From Tsukamurella sp. 1534 (GTDB taxonomy: Bacteria > Actinomycetota > Actinomycetes > Mycobacteriales > Mycobacteriaceae): 64,000 nt of DNA. The translations under genes and the position numbers were made by a program. The DNA lies in the NCBI RefSeq assembly GCF_000312385.1, contig NZ_HE997626.1, forward strand, positions 2,219,862 through 2,283,861, written 5' to 3'. This document shows, piece after piece, positions 52,201-60,119 of this stretch (positions are counted from its first letter, which is position 1; every line of letters starts with the position of its first letter). Below the pieces are notes generated by a model. That model ran no database searches. It was not told the DNA's origin and saw only the letters and a program-made list of their open reading frames with translations.

Positions 52201-52679
52201 ACGGCCTTGACGAACACCGGGAAGTTCATCCCCTCGGCCGCCGCCAGCAACTCGTCCACGTCCGACGACGGCACCGTCGACGTGAGCACCGGAAGGCCCG
52301 CCTCCCGCGCCGCCGCGATCGCCCGCGCCTTGTTGCCCGTCAGCTCCAGCACCTCGGTGGGCGGGCCGACGAACGTCACCCCGCGCTCCGCGCACGCGGA
52401 CGCCAATTCCGGGTTCTCCGAGAGGAACCCGTAGCCCGGGTACACCGCATCCGCGCCGGACAGTTCCGCGATGCGGATGATCTCGTCCACGCTGAGGTAC
52501 GCGCGGACCGGATGGCCCTCGGCACCGATCTGATACGCCTCGTCGGCCTTCTGCCGATGCGGGGAGTTCCGATCCTCGTACGGGTACACGGCAACGGTTC
52601 TCGCGCCGCTCTCGACTGCCGCTCGGAAACCGCGGATCGCGATCTCGCCACGGTTCGCTACCAGGACTTTATTGAACAT
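49293..52679 (-). CDS. pyc: pyruvate carboxylase
   Basis: A 1128-residue biotin enzyme that carboxylates pyruvate to oxaloacetate, feeding the TCA cycle and gluconeogenesis. Order of domains: biotin carboxylase (FNKVLVANRGEIAIRGFRAA to about 450, with VAGGGGRGMRRV and FIEMNPRIQVEHTVTEEVT), carboxyltransferase (about 530-820, TDTTFRDAHQSLLATRVR; VHVHTHDTPGGQLATYL), allosteric linker, and a C-terminal biotin carrier with the lysine in EAMKMEA. The ATG at 52679 gives the family length and N terminus; the longer frame to 52952 is not coding. Confidence 0.97.
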   Translation of the reverse strand: MFNKVLVANRGEIAIRGFRAAVESGARTVAVYPYEDRNSPHRQKADEAYQIGAEGHPVRAYLSVDEIIRIAELSGADAVYPGYGFLSENPELASACAERGVTFVGPPTEVLELTGNKARAIAAAREAGLPVLTSTVPSSDVDELLAAAEGMNFPVFVKAVAGGGGRGMRRVNAIEDLRDAIDAAAREAESAFGDPTVFLEEAVIDPRHIEVQILADTAGNVIHLFERDCSLQRRHQKVIEMAPAPNISEELREKLCSDAVRFAQQIGYSCAGTVEFLVDPAGRHVFIEMNPRIQVEHTVTEEVTDVDLVAAQLKIASGSTLPELGLTQDAIRLNGAALQCRITTEDPTDGFRPDTGRVSAYRTPGGAGIRLDGGTSVGAEISPHFDSMLVKLTTRGRDRETAIVRARRALAEFRIRGVATNIPYLQAVLADPAFVAGEVTTSFIEQRPELLTARGSSDTASKILRYLADVTVNKPHGERPTKIYANDKLPEVDLSAAPPEGSKQRLDRLGPAGFAADLRAQTALAVTDTTFRDAHQSLLATRVRTSALTTIAPYEARLTPQLLSVEAWGGATYDVALRFLHEDPWERLAALREGLPNICLQMLLRGRNTVGYTPYPQQVTDSFVAEAAATGVDVFRIFDALNDVEQMRPAIEAVLATNTAVAEGALSYTGDLANPAEDLYTLDYYLGVAEKIVEAGAHVLAIKDMAGLLRPAAATKLVTALRKEFDLPVHVHTHDTPGGQLATYLAAWTAGADAVDGAAAPLSGTTSQPSLSSIVAAAANTERDTGIDLDAVCALEPYWEAVRGAYAPFESGLKAPTGRVYHHEIPGGQLSNLRQQAGALGLAERFEDIENAYAAADRMLGRLVKVTPSSKVVGDLALALVGTGVDPDEFAADPGRYDIPDSVIGFLRGELGTPPAGWPEPLRSRALDGRADAPPISDVPAEEADELAGTSQQRRAALSRLLFPGPMREFTDHLAEFGDVSKLSTNQFLYGLRQGEEHRVQLATGVELLIKLEGVGEPDEHGNRTLVCTLNGQLRTVAVRDRAVQAEVPAAERADKTDPGHVAAPFAGVVTPTVHTGSTVEVGDQIATIEAMKMEAAITAPVAGTVTRIALAGPTQVDGGDLVAVIGG

Positions 52680-52929
52680 GTGTGAGTTACCACCGGTCTT
52701 CGTGAGACTGCGACGAACACGCCGGGCGGCCGGATTCGTGTCCGCCGTCGGCCGCTCGATGATATTCACCCCCGCCGCACGGTGCTGACCATCGGCCGAA
52801 CGGACGGCGCGGATCCCATCAGGTGGTATCCCCGGGGTGCGGGCCGGCGGGCGTTCCTGCTTTGCAGGCGCATTCGACGGGGAGGAGGCATGATTAACTT
52901 CTCGGCGCACGTTTCCCAGGGGAGGTCGG

Positions 52930-54723
52930 ATGAACGACGAGGTCGAAACCACTGTCGACGAGGCGGAATCGTCCGCCGGCGGCTCGGCTCGGCCGGCCGC
53001 CGGGGGGAGTGCGAAAGCGGTTGTCGCGAGCAGCGCGCTGTCCGATCGGTTCGGCCGGTGGTGGAAGCATCGCTACACCTTCACCGGCACCGCCGTGGGC
53101 CTGGTGTTTCTGTGGCTCTCGCTCACTCCGTCGCTGTTGCCCCGTGGCCCGCTGTTCCAGAGCCTGGTCTCGGGCGGATCCGGCGCCATCGGCTACATGA
53201 TCGGCGTGTTCGCGGTCTGGCTCGTGCGTTTCATGCGCTCGCAGGACAGCAGCCCCGCCGCGCCGCAGAGGGCGTGGTGGGCGCTCATCGGCGTCGGCGC
53301 GGTGGGCACTGTGGGCATGATCCTGTTCTTCGACGCATGGCAGACCAGGCTCCGCGACATGATGAGCGTGGAGTACCTGCGGTTCGTCGACTACCTGGAG
53401 ATCGGCGTGCTGTCGATCGTGATCCTCTACCTCTTCGTGGAGCTCGGGAAGGGCGTCCGCACGCTCGTGCGGTGGCTGTCCGGCCGGCTCACCAGTGTGT
53501 GCCCGTCGCGCGTCGCGGCCGTGGTCGCCGTCGGGCTCGTGATCGTGGTCGGCGTGGGCGTCGTCAACGGCGTCATCGTGCGTGGCGCGATGGATGCGAT
53601 GAACACCGCCTTCTCGAAGGTCAACCGGGAGGGCGGCAACGATCGCCCCGCACCCACCAGCGAGCACCGCTCGGGCGGGCCGGGCTCGCAGGTGGAGTGG
53701 TCCTCACTGGGGAAGCAGGGCCGCGTCTTCGTCTCCAACGCGCAGACCGTCGAACACCTCTCCGCCTTCAACGGCGCGCCGGCCGTCGAGCCGATCCGCG
53801 CGTACGCGGGCCTGGGCTCTGCGGATTCGGACGACCCGAACCGTTACACGGTGATCGCCGAGAAGGCGGCGCAGGAGCTGGTGCGCACCGGAGGCCTGCA
53901 GCGCAAGGTGATCGCCGTGGCCGCGACCACCGGAACCGGCTGGGTCAACGAGGCGGAGGCGGGCGCGCTCGAATACATGTACAACGGCGACACGGCCATC
54001 GTGAGCATGCAGTACTCGTTCCTGCCCAGTTGGCTCTCGTTCCTGGTGGACAAGCAGAACGCACTCGAGGCCGGGCAGGCGCTGTTCGAGGCCGTCGACA
54101 GGAAGGTCAAGGCGCTCCCCGAGGGCGCGCGGCCCAAGCTCGTGGTGTTCGGCGAGAGCCTCGGCTCGTTCGGCGGGGAGGCCCCGTTCCTGTCTCCCAA
54201 TAACATCCTCGCCAGGACCGACGGTGCGCTGTTCTCCGGCCCGACGTTCAACAACGAGATGTGGGTGCAGATGACCCGCCAGCGCGACGCCGGAACGCCC
54301 GAGTGGCTGCCGGTCTACCAGCAGGGCGCGAACATCCGGTTCGCCGCGCGCGCAGAGGATCTCGCCACCCCGGCAGCGCCGTGGAACGGCCCGAGGGTGG
54401 TGTACCTGCAGCACGCGTCCGACCCCATCGGGCGGTGGAAGCCCGAGCTCGCGTTCAGCAAGCCGGACTGGCTGCGCGAGAAGCGCGGCGTGGACGTGCT
54501 GTCCTCGGTCTCGTGGATCCCGATCGTGACGTTCCTCCAGGTCTCCGCGGACATGGCGGTGGCGGTGAACGTGCCCGACGGGCACGGGCACAGTTACGTC
54601 AAGGCCGCGGCGGACGCCTGGGCGGCCATCCTGGAGCCCCCGGGCTGGACCGCGGAGAAGACGGCGCGGCTGCGCCCGATGCTCAACAGCCAGACCGGGT
54701 ACAACGAGGCCCCCGCGGGCTGA
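52930..54723 (+). CDS. membrane-anchored alpha/beta-hydrolase (PF10081-type)
   Basis: A 597-residue protein. About four or five transmembrane helices occupy residues 50-230, after a cytoplasmic Ser/Ala-rich N terminus. The C-terminal alpha/beta-hydrolase domain (about 260-590) contains the nucleophile elbow VVFGESLGSFGGEA and a late DGHGHSY segment that may supply the catalytic histidine. The unusual segment PIRAYAGLGSADSDDPNRYTVIAEKA is typical of this actinobacterial family as I recall it. The substrate is unknown. GGGAGG lies 4 nt before the ATG. It is divergent from pyc. Confidence 0.82.
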   Translation: MNDEVETTVDEAESSAGGSARPAAGGSAKAVVASSALSDRFGRWWKHRYTFTGTAVGLVFLWLSLTPSLLPRGPLFQSLVSGGSGAIGYMIGVFAVWLVRFMRSQDSSPAAPQRAWWALIGVGAVGTVGMILFFDAWQTRLRDMMSVEYLRFVDYLEIGVLSIVILYLFVELGKGVRTLVRWLSGRLTSVCPSRVAAVVAVGLVIVVGVGVVNGVIVRGAMDAMNTAFSKVNREGGNDRPAPTSEHRSGGPGSQVEWSSLGKQGRVFVSNAQTVEHLSAFNGAPAVEPIRAYAGLGSADSDDPNRYTVIAEKAAQELVRTGGLQRKVIAVAATTGTGWVNEAEAGALEYMYNGDTAIVSMQYSFLPSWLSFLVDKQNALEAGQALFEAVDRKVKALPEGARPKLVVFGESLGSFGGEAPFLSPNNILARTDGALFSGPTFNNEMWVQMTRQRDAGTPEWLPVYQQGANIRFAARAEDLATPAAPWNGPRVVYLQHASDPIGRWKPELAFSKPDWLREKRGVDVLSSVSWIPIVTFLQVSADMAVAVNVPDGHGHSYVKAAADAWAAILEPPGWTAEKTARLRPMLNSQTGYNEAPAG

Positions 54724-54731
54724 TCGCGGGG

Positions 54732-55196
54732 TCAGACGGCCCCGTCGAACCCGTTCTGCCGCCACGCCTCGTAGGCGACCACCGCGGCGGAGTTGGCGAG
54801 GTTCAGCGACCGGCGGCCGGCGAGCATCGGGATGCGCAGGGCCTCGGTGACGTGCGGGTCCGTGAGCACCTCGGGCGGCAGGCCCGTGGGCTCGGGGCCG
54901 AACAGCAGGACGTCGCCGGGGGAGTAGCGCACCTCATGGTGGTGCCGGGTGGCGTGTGCCGTGTACGCGTACACGCGCGCCGGCTCCAGCGCTCGCCACG
55001 CCGCATCGAGATCGGCGTGCACGCTGACGTGCGCGAGGTCGTGGTAGTCCAGGCCCGCCCGCCGGAGCTTCGGCTCGGACAGGTCGAATCCCAACGGCTC
55101 CACCAGATGGAGCTCGCAGCCGGTGACGGCGGCGATGCGGATCGCGTTGCCCGTGTTTGGCGCGATCCGGGGCTCGAAGAACAGAATGCGGAACAC
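54732..55196 (-). CDS. trmL: tRNA (cytidine(34)-2'-O)-methyltransferase TrmL
   Basis: A 154-residue SPOUT-class enzyme that 2'-O-methylates the wobble base of certain leucine tRNAs. The N terminus FRILFFEPRIAPNTGNAIRIAA and the knot motifs (VLLFGPEPTGLP, IPMLAGRRSLNLANSAAVVAYEAWRQ) are diagnostic. The GTG at 55196 gives the family start and length; a GTG at 55214 would add six residues. The start codon lies in the 3' arm of a perfect 18-bp hairpin, and an AGGA sequence sits in its loop, so initiation may be structure-controlled. Confidence 0.88.
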   Translation of the reverse strand: MFRILFFEPRIAPNTGNAIRIAAVTGCELHLVEPLGFDLSEPKLRRAGLDYHDLAHVSVHADLDAAWRALEPARVYAYTAHATRHHHEVRYSPGDVLLFGPEPTGLPPEVLTDPHVTEALRIPMLAGRRSLNLANSAAVVAYEAWRQNGFDGAV

Positions 55197-55227
55197 GGGT
55201 GACGATCCTGTCACCCGTGTTCCGCAT
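55186..55227 (-). promoter_or_regulatory. 18-bp perfect hairpin over the trmL start
   Basis: Arms 55186-55203 and 55210-55227 are perfectly complementary around a 6-nt loop (AGGATC on the minus strand). The trmL GTG lies in the 3' arm and a Shine-Dalgarno-like AGGA in the loop, 9 nt before the GTG. It also ends the upstream gene at 55246, with TCTGTTCTTC following on the minus strand, so it could act as a terminator. Confidence 0.8.
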
Positions 55228-55245
55228 CCGTCGGAGGAGGGGGAA

Positions 55246-55905
55246 TCAGCCGTTGGCGCCGGGGTCGGCGGTGGGGGTGCCGGTCGCGAAGTCCGAGACC
55301 CGCTGTCCCACCTGCTTGGCCTTGCCGCGTACCTGGAGGGCCGCGATGACCTCGACGATGCCGATCGCGATCGCCCAGATGCCGGTGACCAGCATGAGGA
55401 TGAACATGCTGTCCCACGGGCTGGCGATCAGCACGAAGCCGCCCAGCAGCGTGAGGATGCCCAGGATCACGAGCCAGGTGCGGTGCGGGAGCAGCTTGCC
55501 CGCGATGCCCGTGGTGATCGACGTGACGCCGGCGAAGATCCAGCTGATGCCGATCCAGATGCCGAGGATCGCGATCGAGTTCACGATGTCGTCGCGGAAG
55601 CAGAAGGCGCCCAGCACCAGCGACAGGGCGCCGCTGATCACGGAGAGCACGCGATGATCGGTCTCGCCGATCAGGCCCGCGACCACCTGGAATATGCCGG
55701 AGACGATGAGGAAGATGCCGAACAGGATGCCCGCGGCGAGGGTCGACGGTCCCGGCCAGGCCGCGATGACCACGCCGAGGAGGATCGACGAGATGCCCAG
55801 CGCCAGCAGCGACTGCCAGGTGCCCTTCACGGTGTCCTGGATTCCCTGCTGAATTCCCTGCTGGAGGGGGTTGTTCGTTGTCATGGGTTGATTGTCGTAT
55901 GCCAT
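55246..55905 (-). CDS. HdeD-like DUF308 membrane protein
   Basis: A 219-residue protein with six transmembrane helices in the DUF308 pattern (LLALGISSILLGVVIAAWPGPSTLAAGILFGIFLIVSGIFQV; VLSVISGALSLVLGAFCFRD; IWIGISWIFAGVTSI). The E. coli member HdeD is linked to acid resistance. The first 30 residues are Gln-rich (QQGIQQGIQDTVKG). An ATG at 55884 is an alternative start. The gene is divergent from folD and is followed by the hairpin at 55186-55227. Confidence 0.85.
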   Translation of the reverse strand: MAYDNQPMTTNNPLQQGIQQGIQDTVKGTWQSLLALGISSILLGVVIAAWPGPSTLAAGILFGIFLIVSGIFQVVAGLIGETDHRVLSVISGALSLVLGAFCFRDDIVNSIAILGIWIGISWIFAGVTSITTGIAGKLLPHRTWLVILGILTLLGGFVLIASPWDSMFILMLVTGIWAIAIGIVEVIAALQVRGKAKQVGQRVSDFATGTPTADPGANG

Positions 55906-55957
55906 GGCATCATCCGCGACTCGGAGAGCAAAAATGACCTGACCGATACCCGGTCGT

Positions 55958-55963
55958 TAGGAT
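55958..55963 (+). promoter_or_regulatory. -10 element TAGGAT of folD, leaderless start
   Basis: TAGGAT lies 7 nt before the folD GTG at 55971. Confidence 0.5.
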
Positions 55964-55970
55964 GTCCTGC

Positions 55971-56837
55971 GTGACGGCAGTGGTACTGGACGGCAAGGCG
56001 ACCCGCGACGAACTCTTCGATCAGTTCCGCACCCGTGTGCAGGCGCTGCGCGAGCGGGGGGTGACCCCGGGGCTCGGCACCGTTCTGGTCGGCGACGACC
56101 CGGGATCACGCTCCTACGTCAAGGGCAAGCACGCCGACTGCGCGAAGGTCGGCATCGAGTCCCTCCGCCGGGATCTGCCCGAGGACATCACGCAGGCGGA
56201 TCTCGAGACCGTCATCGACGAGCTCAACGCGGACCCGGCCTGCACCGGGTACATCGTGCAGCTCCCGCTCCCGAAGCACATCGACGAGAACGCGATCCTC
56301 GAGCGCATCGACCCGGCGAAGGACGCCGACGGGCTGCACCCGACGAACCTCGGGCGGCTCGTGCTCGGCGCCGACGGGCCGCTTCCGTGCACTCCGCACG
56401 GCATCGTGTACCTGCTGCGCCGCTACGGTGTGGAGCTCGACGGCGCGCACGTCGTGGTGATCGGCCGCGGCGTCACCGTCGGCCGGCCGATCGGGCTGCT
56501 GCTGACCAGGCGGACCGAGAACGCCACGGTCACCTTGTGCCACACGGGAACCCGCGACCTCGCCGGCGAGGTCCGGCGGGCCGACATCGTGATCGCCGCG
56601 GCGGGGGTGCCGGGGCTCATCACCGCCGACATGGTCAAGCCCGGGGCGGCGGTCCTCGACGTGGGAGTCAGCCGTACCGACGACGGCCTGCGCGGCGACG
56701 TCGCGGCCGGCGTCGCCGAGGTGGCGGGCCACCTGTCGCCGAACCCCGGCGGCGTGGGGCCTTTGACTCGAGCCTTCCTGCTGGGCAACGTGATCGACGC
56801 CGCCGAGCGCGATCTGGCGCGCGCGGACGGAGCGTAG
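55971..56837 (+). CDS. folD: FolD, methylenetetrahydrofolate dehydrogenase/cyclohydrolase
   Basis: A 288-residue bifunctional enzyme that interconverts 5,10-methylene-THF and 10-formyl-THF with NADP. Key motifs are [24 protein letters not shown] (catalytic Lys), [25 protein letters not shown], and [16 protein letters not shown] of the Rossmann domain. The GTG at 55971 is preferred over the ATG at 55962, which overlaps the promoter element. Its stop overlaps the start of the DUF3017 gene by one base, the same arrangement as in M. tuberculosis. Confidence 0.95.
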   Translation: MTAVVLDGKATRDELFDQFRTRVQALRERGVTPGLGTVLVGDDPGSRSYVKGKHADCAKVGIESLRRDLPEDITQADLETVIDELNADPACTGYIVQLPLPKHIDENAILERIDPAKDADGLHPTNLGRLVLGADGPLPCTPHGIVYLLRRYGVELDGAHVVVIGRGVTVGRPIGLLLTRRTENATVTLCHTGTRDLAGEVRRADIVIAAAGVPGLITADMVKPGAAVLDVGVSRTDDGLRGDVAAGVAEVAGHLSPNPGGVGPLTRAFLLGNVIDAAERDLARADGA

Positions 56838-57151
56838 TGACGGAGCCCGCCGTCGACCAGTACCGCCGGGCGCGCCTCGTCCGCGGGATCATCGCGAACG
56901 CGGGCTTCGTCCTGGTGGTGTCGATCCTGGCCGCGGGGATGATCCTCATCGGCCTCGAGTACTGGCGCCGCGGCCTCGCCGTGTTCGGCGTCGGCACCGG
57001 CGTGGCGGCCGTGTTGCGGGCGTGTCTTCCGGAGCGCCGGCTGGGCCTGCTCCGCGTCCGGAGCCGGTGGTTCGACGCATCCGCGCTGGCCATCGCGGCC
57101 GCGGCGATCCTCATCGTCACGTGGGGGATCAGCCCGCTCGGCACGAAGTAG
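56837..57151 (+). CDS. DUF3017 small membrane protein
   Basis: A 104-residue protein with three hydrophobic helices (IIANAGFVLVVSILAAGMILIGLEYW; GLAVFGVGTGVAAVLRACLP; ASALAIAAAAILIVTWGISPLG). The GTG start shares its first base with the folD stop (TAGTG), so it is coupled to folD. The folD-DUF3017 pair is conserved in mycolic-acid actinobacteria. The function is unknown. Confidence 0.87.
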   Translation: MTEPAVDQYRRARLVRGIIANAGFVLVVSILAAGMILIGLEYWRRGLAVFGVGTGVAAVLRACLPERRLGLLRVRSRWFDASALAIAAAAILIVTWGISPLGTK

Positions 57152-57264
57152 CGATCTTTCGCAACATTCTTAATCGATTCTTCGTCACTTTGTATGTAAC
57201 GTTTCAGCATCGGGTACGATGTGTTCAGGTAACGGCCCAGTACGCGACCTGAACGGAGGGGCCC

Positions 57265-58734
57265 ATGGCTATCTCGGCGTTCGGCGCTTCCGTCGGCCGC
57301 GGCCCGGTGCACTGCGTACTGATCGACATCGAGGACGGCCGGATCGTCGGCCAGCAGACCCGCACCATCGACCCCGGCCCGTACCACCTGGGGCGCCGCG
57401 GGGAGCTCCTGACCTCGGGATTCGACCTGTTGTCCACGCACTCCGAGCGCTCCGTCGAGGCCGCCGGCGTCGCCACCCGCACCCGCCGCGACGTGCTCTC
57501 CGTGCGCTACGGCACCAGCGGCGACATCCGCTCCGCGGGCATCGTGCCCGAGTCCGACGCCCTGATGCGCGCCCTCGACGAGCAGGGCGTGATCGCCCGG
57601 TACCCCGTGGCCCTCATCGCCGACCTCGGCGCGGACGGTCTGCGCGTGCACACCGTCGCGGACGGCGCCGTCAGCGGCGACCGGCACACCTGGTCCGCCT
57701 CCGTGACCGGCCCCGAACCGGGCCCGGACACCGCCCACGCCGCGGCCGAGTTCATCCGCACCGTCGCGGCCGAATCGGACCGCAAGCCCGAAGCCCTCGC
57801 CCTGGTCGGCGCGGGCGCCCAGCACGAATCGATCCGCGAGGCGGTGTCCGACGCCGCACGCGCGGCCGGAATGGAACCCGTCACCGTCGAGGATCCCGAG
57901 GCCGTCGCGGCCACGGGTGCGGCGCTGGTCGCCGCGGACCGCCGGGCGGCCGGAGCCGCGGCGTTCCCCCGGCGCGCGGCGCGGTTCGGCGCGTTCGGCG
58001 GGCACAGCGTGCGGCTCACCGCCGCCGTGCTGCCGGTCCTCGTGCTCGCGGCCCTCACCGCCGCCGTCCTCGCCGCCTCCTACGCCACCGGGATCATCGG
58101 CCCCACCGGCGACAGCTCGGAGCGCACCCCCGCCTCGTCGTCGTACGTGCAGGTGTCGGACTCCGCGCCCAGCGACACCGGGCGCCCCCTGCCCGTCTCG
58201 TCGACGCTGCCGCCCCCGGAGACCACGCTGCCGCCCGAGCCCACGGCCCCGCAGCCCACCGCGCCGCGCACCGATCAGCAGCCGGTCATCACGACCTTCG
58301 CCCCCGCGCCGACGCCCACCAGCACGGTTCCGAAGCCCACGACGACGGTGCCGTCGACCAGGCCGACCACACCGACCCCGTCGACCACGCTGCCGCCGAC
58401 CGAACTGCTCCCGACGATCCCGACCCCGTCCGGCGGGCCGTCGAGCGGGCCGTCCGGTGAGCGCGTCCCGGGCTCGCCCGCGCCGGGGGCGGGATCGTCC
58501 AGCTCGTCGCCGCGGCCCCCCGGCGCCGGCGGCGAGGCGCTCGTCCCCGCGCGGCCCGAGCAGCCCCCGCGCGTCGCACCCGGTGTGGTCGCCACCCCGG
58601 GCGGCGCGGTCGCGGATCAAGCCCCGGCCGAGGTCACGGAGAGCACGACGCCCACGATCGACGGGACACCCGCCCCGGCCCCCGAGCCGGTGGCCGCGGA
58701 CCCCGAGCCGACGGTGACGGTGCCCGCGCCCTAG
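57265..58734 (+). CDS. membrane protein with Hsp70/actin-like head and Pro/Thr-rich exported tail
   Basis: A 489-residue protein. The cytoplasmic N-terminal 230 residues have features of an Hsp70-type actin fold: an N-terminal [19 protein letters not shown], and [28 protein letters not shown] with [17 protein letters not shown], which mirrors the last ATPase motif of DnaK. One transmembrane helix spans about 253-274 ([22 protein letters not shown]). The last 210 residues are Pro/Thr/Ser/Ala-rich and exported. It may be a divergent relative of mycobacterial DUF7159 proteins. GGAGG lies 5 nt before the ATG. An A+T-rich promoter region precedes it. Confidence 0.78.
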   Translation: MAISAFGASVGRGPVHCVLIDIEDGRIVGQQTRTIDPGPYHLGRRGELLTSGFDLLSTHSERSVEAAGVATRTRRDVLSVRYGTSGDIRSAGIVPESDALMRALDEQGVIARYPVALIADLGADGLRVHTVADGAVSGDRHTWSASVTGPEPGPDTAHAAAEFIRTVAAESDRKPEALALVGAGAQHESIREAVSDAARAAGMEPVTVEDPEAVAATGAALVAADRRAAGAAAFPRRAARFGAFGGHSVRLTAAVLPVLVLAALTAAVLAASYATGIIGPTGDSSERTPASSSYVQVSDSAPSDTGRPLPVSSTLPPPETTLPPEPTAPQPTAPRTDQQPVITTFAPAPTPTSTVPKPTTTVPSTRPTTPTPSTTLPPTELLPTIPTPSGGPSSGPSGERVPGSPAPGAGSSSSSPRPPGAGGEALVPARPEQPPRVAPGVVATPGGAVADQAPAEVTESTTPTIDGTPAPAPEPVAADPEPTVTVPAP

Positions 58735-59879
58735 CGGCGCGCCACGTCCAGCGTCTGCGCCAGGAGCGCGGAGATCGCGTCCCGCTCGGTGAGGAAGCCG
58801 TCGTGGCCGTCGCGCGAGCGCACCACCACGAGCTCCGCCGCGTTCGGCAGCAGCTCGGCGATCTCCTCCTGCAGGCGCAGCGGGTACAGGCGGTCCGAGT
58901 CGATGCCGCCGACCACCGCGGGCACGGTGCAGGCGCGCAACGCGGCCTCCACCCCGCCGCGGCCGCGGCCCACGTCGTGGTGGTTGAGGACGTCGGAGAG
59001 CACCACGTAGGCGCCCGCGTCGAACCGGTTCACCAGCTTGTCCGCCTGGTGATCGAGGTAGGAGGTCACCGCGTACCGGCCGCCGGCGCGCGGGTCCTCG
59101 TCGCCCTGCGGGTCGTTCGCGAACCGGCTGTCCAGCTCGATCTCGGTGCGGTACGTCAGGTGCGCGATCCGCCGGGCGACGCCCAGACCGGCCTCGGGGA
59201 GCGCGCCGGATTCGTGGTAATCGCCGCCCTGCCAGTGCGGATCGGCCTTGATCGCGGCGATCTGCGTGGTCTGCGTGCCGATCTGATCGGCGGTGGCGCG
59301 GGCGCCGACCGCCAGGATGAGCGCCGAGCGCACGAACCCGCCGTACATCACGGCCCACTCGAGCGCCCGCGCGCCGCCCATCGAACCGCCCATCACGGAC
59401 GCGATGTCGTGCACGTCGAGGGCGCGCAGCAGGGCCGCCTCGGCCTCGACCTGATCGCGCACGGTGATCACCGGGAAGCGGGACCCGTAGGGGCGCCCGT
59501 CCGGCGCGAGCGACGCGGGCCCCGTCGAACCCGAGCACCCGCCCAGGACGTTCGCGGACACGACGCACCACTCGTCGGTGTCCACCGCCGCGCCGGGGCC
59601 GACCAGCCCGTCCCACCAGCCCGCCTGGCGGTGGTCGGCGTCCGCCGGGCCCGTGACGTGCGAGTCGCCGGTGAGCGCGTGCAGCGCGAGGACGACGTTG
59701 TCGCGGGCGGCGTTCGGCCTGCCCCAGCGCTGGAAGGTCATCGTCACGTCCTCGAGCACCGCGCCGGACTCCAGCACGAGCGGCCCGAGGGGCAGGCTCT
59801 GCATCGCGCCGTCGGGCACCTGGGCCCAGTCCCCGGGGGGACTGTCGACGGATCGGCCTGTGCGGATGCTGATGGTCAC
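58731..59879 (-). CDS. metX: homoserine O-acetyltransferase MetX
   Basis: A 382-residue alpha/beta-hydrolase-fold enzyme that acetylates homoserine for methionine synthesis. Motifs: [46 protein letters not shown], the nucleophile in [16 protein letters not shown], and the C-terminal SRDGHDGFL with the catalytic His/Asp. The GTG at 59879 follows AGGAGAGG with a 5-nt spacer; the longer frame to 59903 is rejected. It is controlled by an upstream SAM-IV type riboswitch. The usual partner metY is not in the window. Confidence 0.95.
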   Translation of the reverse strand: MTISIRTGRSVDSPPGDWAQVPDGAMQSLPLGPLVLESGAVLEDVTMTFQRWGRPNAARDNVVLALHALTGDSHVTGPADADHRQAGWWDGLVGPGAAVDTDEWCVVSANVLGGCSGSTGPASLAPDGRPYGSRFPVITVRDQVEAEAALLRALDVHDIASVMGGSMGGARALEWAVMYGGFVRSALILAVGARATADQIGTQTTQIAAIKADPHWQGGDYHESGALPEAGLGVARRIAHLTYRTEIELDSRFANDPQGDEDPRAGGRYAVTSYLDHQADKLVNRFDAGAYVVLSDVLNHHDVGRGRGGVEAALRACTVPAVVGGIDSDRLYPLRLQEEIAELLPNAAELVVVRSRDGHDGFLTERDAISALLAQTLDVARR

Positions 59880-59902
59880 CGAACCTCTCCTCGCGCTTGC
59901 CA

Positions 59903-59923
59903 CCCGGCGGGGCTTTCGCCGGG
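59903..59923 (-). promoter_or_regulatory. expression-platform hairpin before metX
   Basis: A 7-bp stem (59903-59909 with 59917-59923) lies between the riboswitch aptamer and the ribosome-binding site of metX. It could be part of the ON/OFF switch, most likely acting on translation because no T-tract follows. Confidence 0.45.
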
Positions 59924-59924
59924 A

Positions 59925-60012
59925 AACCCGGTCATCACCCGGGGCACCCCACCGCGGCGGAGGGTTGCCGGTCAGCGAGCCGGGGCTTCGCGCTGACGCT
60001 CATGACCTCGCC
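59925..60012 (-). ncRNA. SAM-IV type riboswitch of metX
   Basis: On the minus strand the leader contains GGTCAT (60007-60002), paired as P1 with ATGACC (59935-59930). The P2 stem is GTCAGCG/CGCTGAC around AAGCCCCGGC. The conserved block CCGGCAACCCTCC and the GGGGTGCCCCGGGTGATGACC segment follow. This order of elements is that of SAM-IV riboswitches of actinobacteria, which shut off methionine genes when S-adenosylmethionine is abundant. Only the assignment to subtype IV versus I is by memory of the consensus. Confidence 0.85.
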
Positions 60013-60016
60013 CTGC

Positions 60017-60022
60017 ATCATA
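60017..60022 (-). promoter_or_regulatory. -10 element TATGAT of metX
   Basis: On the minus strand TATGAT (near-consensus TATAAT) stands just upstream of the riboswitch, so transcription would begin at about 60010, right before P1. Confidence 0.6.
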
Positions 60023-60057
60023 ACGGACCACGTCGGCGCGGTCCTTGCCGTCCTTTC

Positions 60058-60073
60058 TGTGAACGGATTCACA
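60058..60073. promoter_or_regulatory. CRP/GlxR-type binding site
   Basis: TGTGAACGGATTCACA has both half-sites of the CRP-family consensus TGTGA-N6-TCACA, with perfect 6-bp arms. It is centred about 55 bases upstream of the expected metX transcription start and about 54 bases before the MFS start codon. Confidence 0.6.
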
Positions 60074-60119
60074 CGCCCTCGGGGAATCGGGCCCGACCCG
60101 CCGATGTTGCACGTGGACT

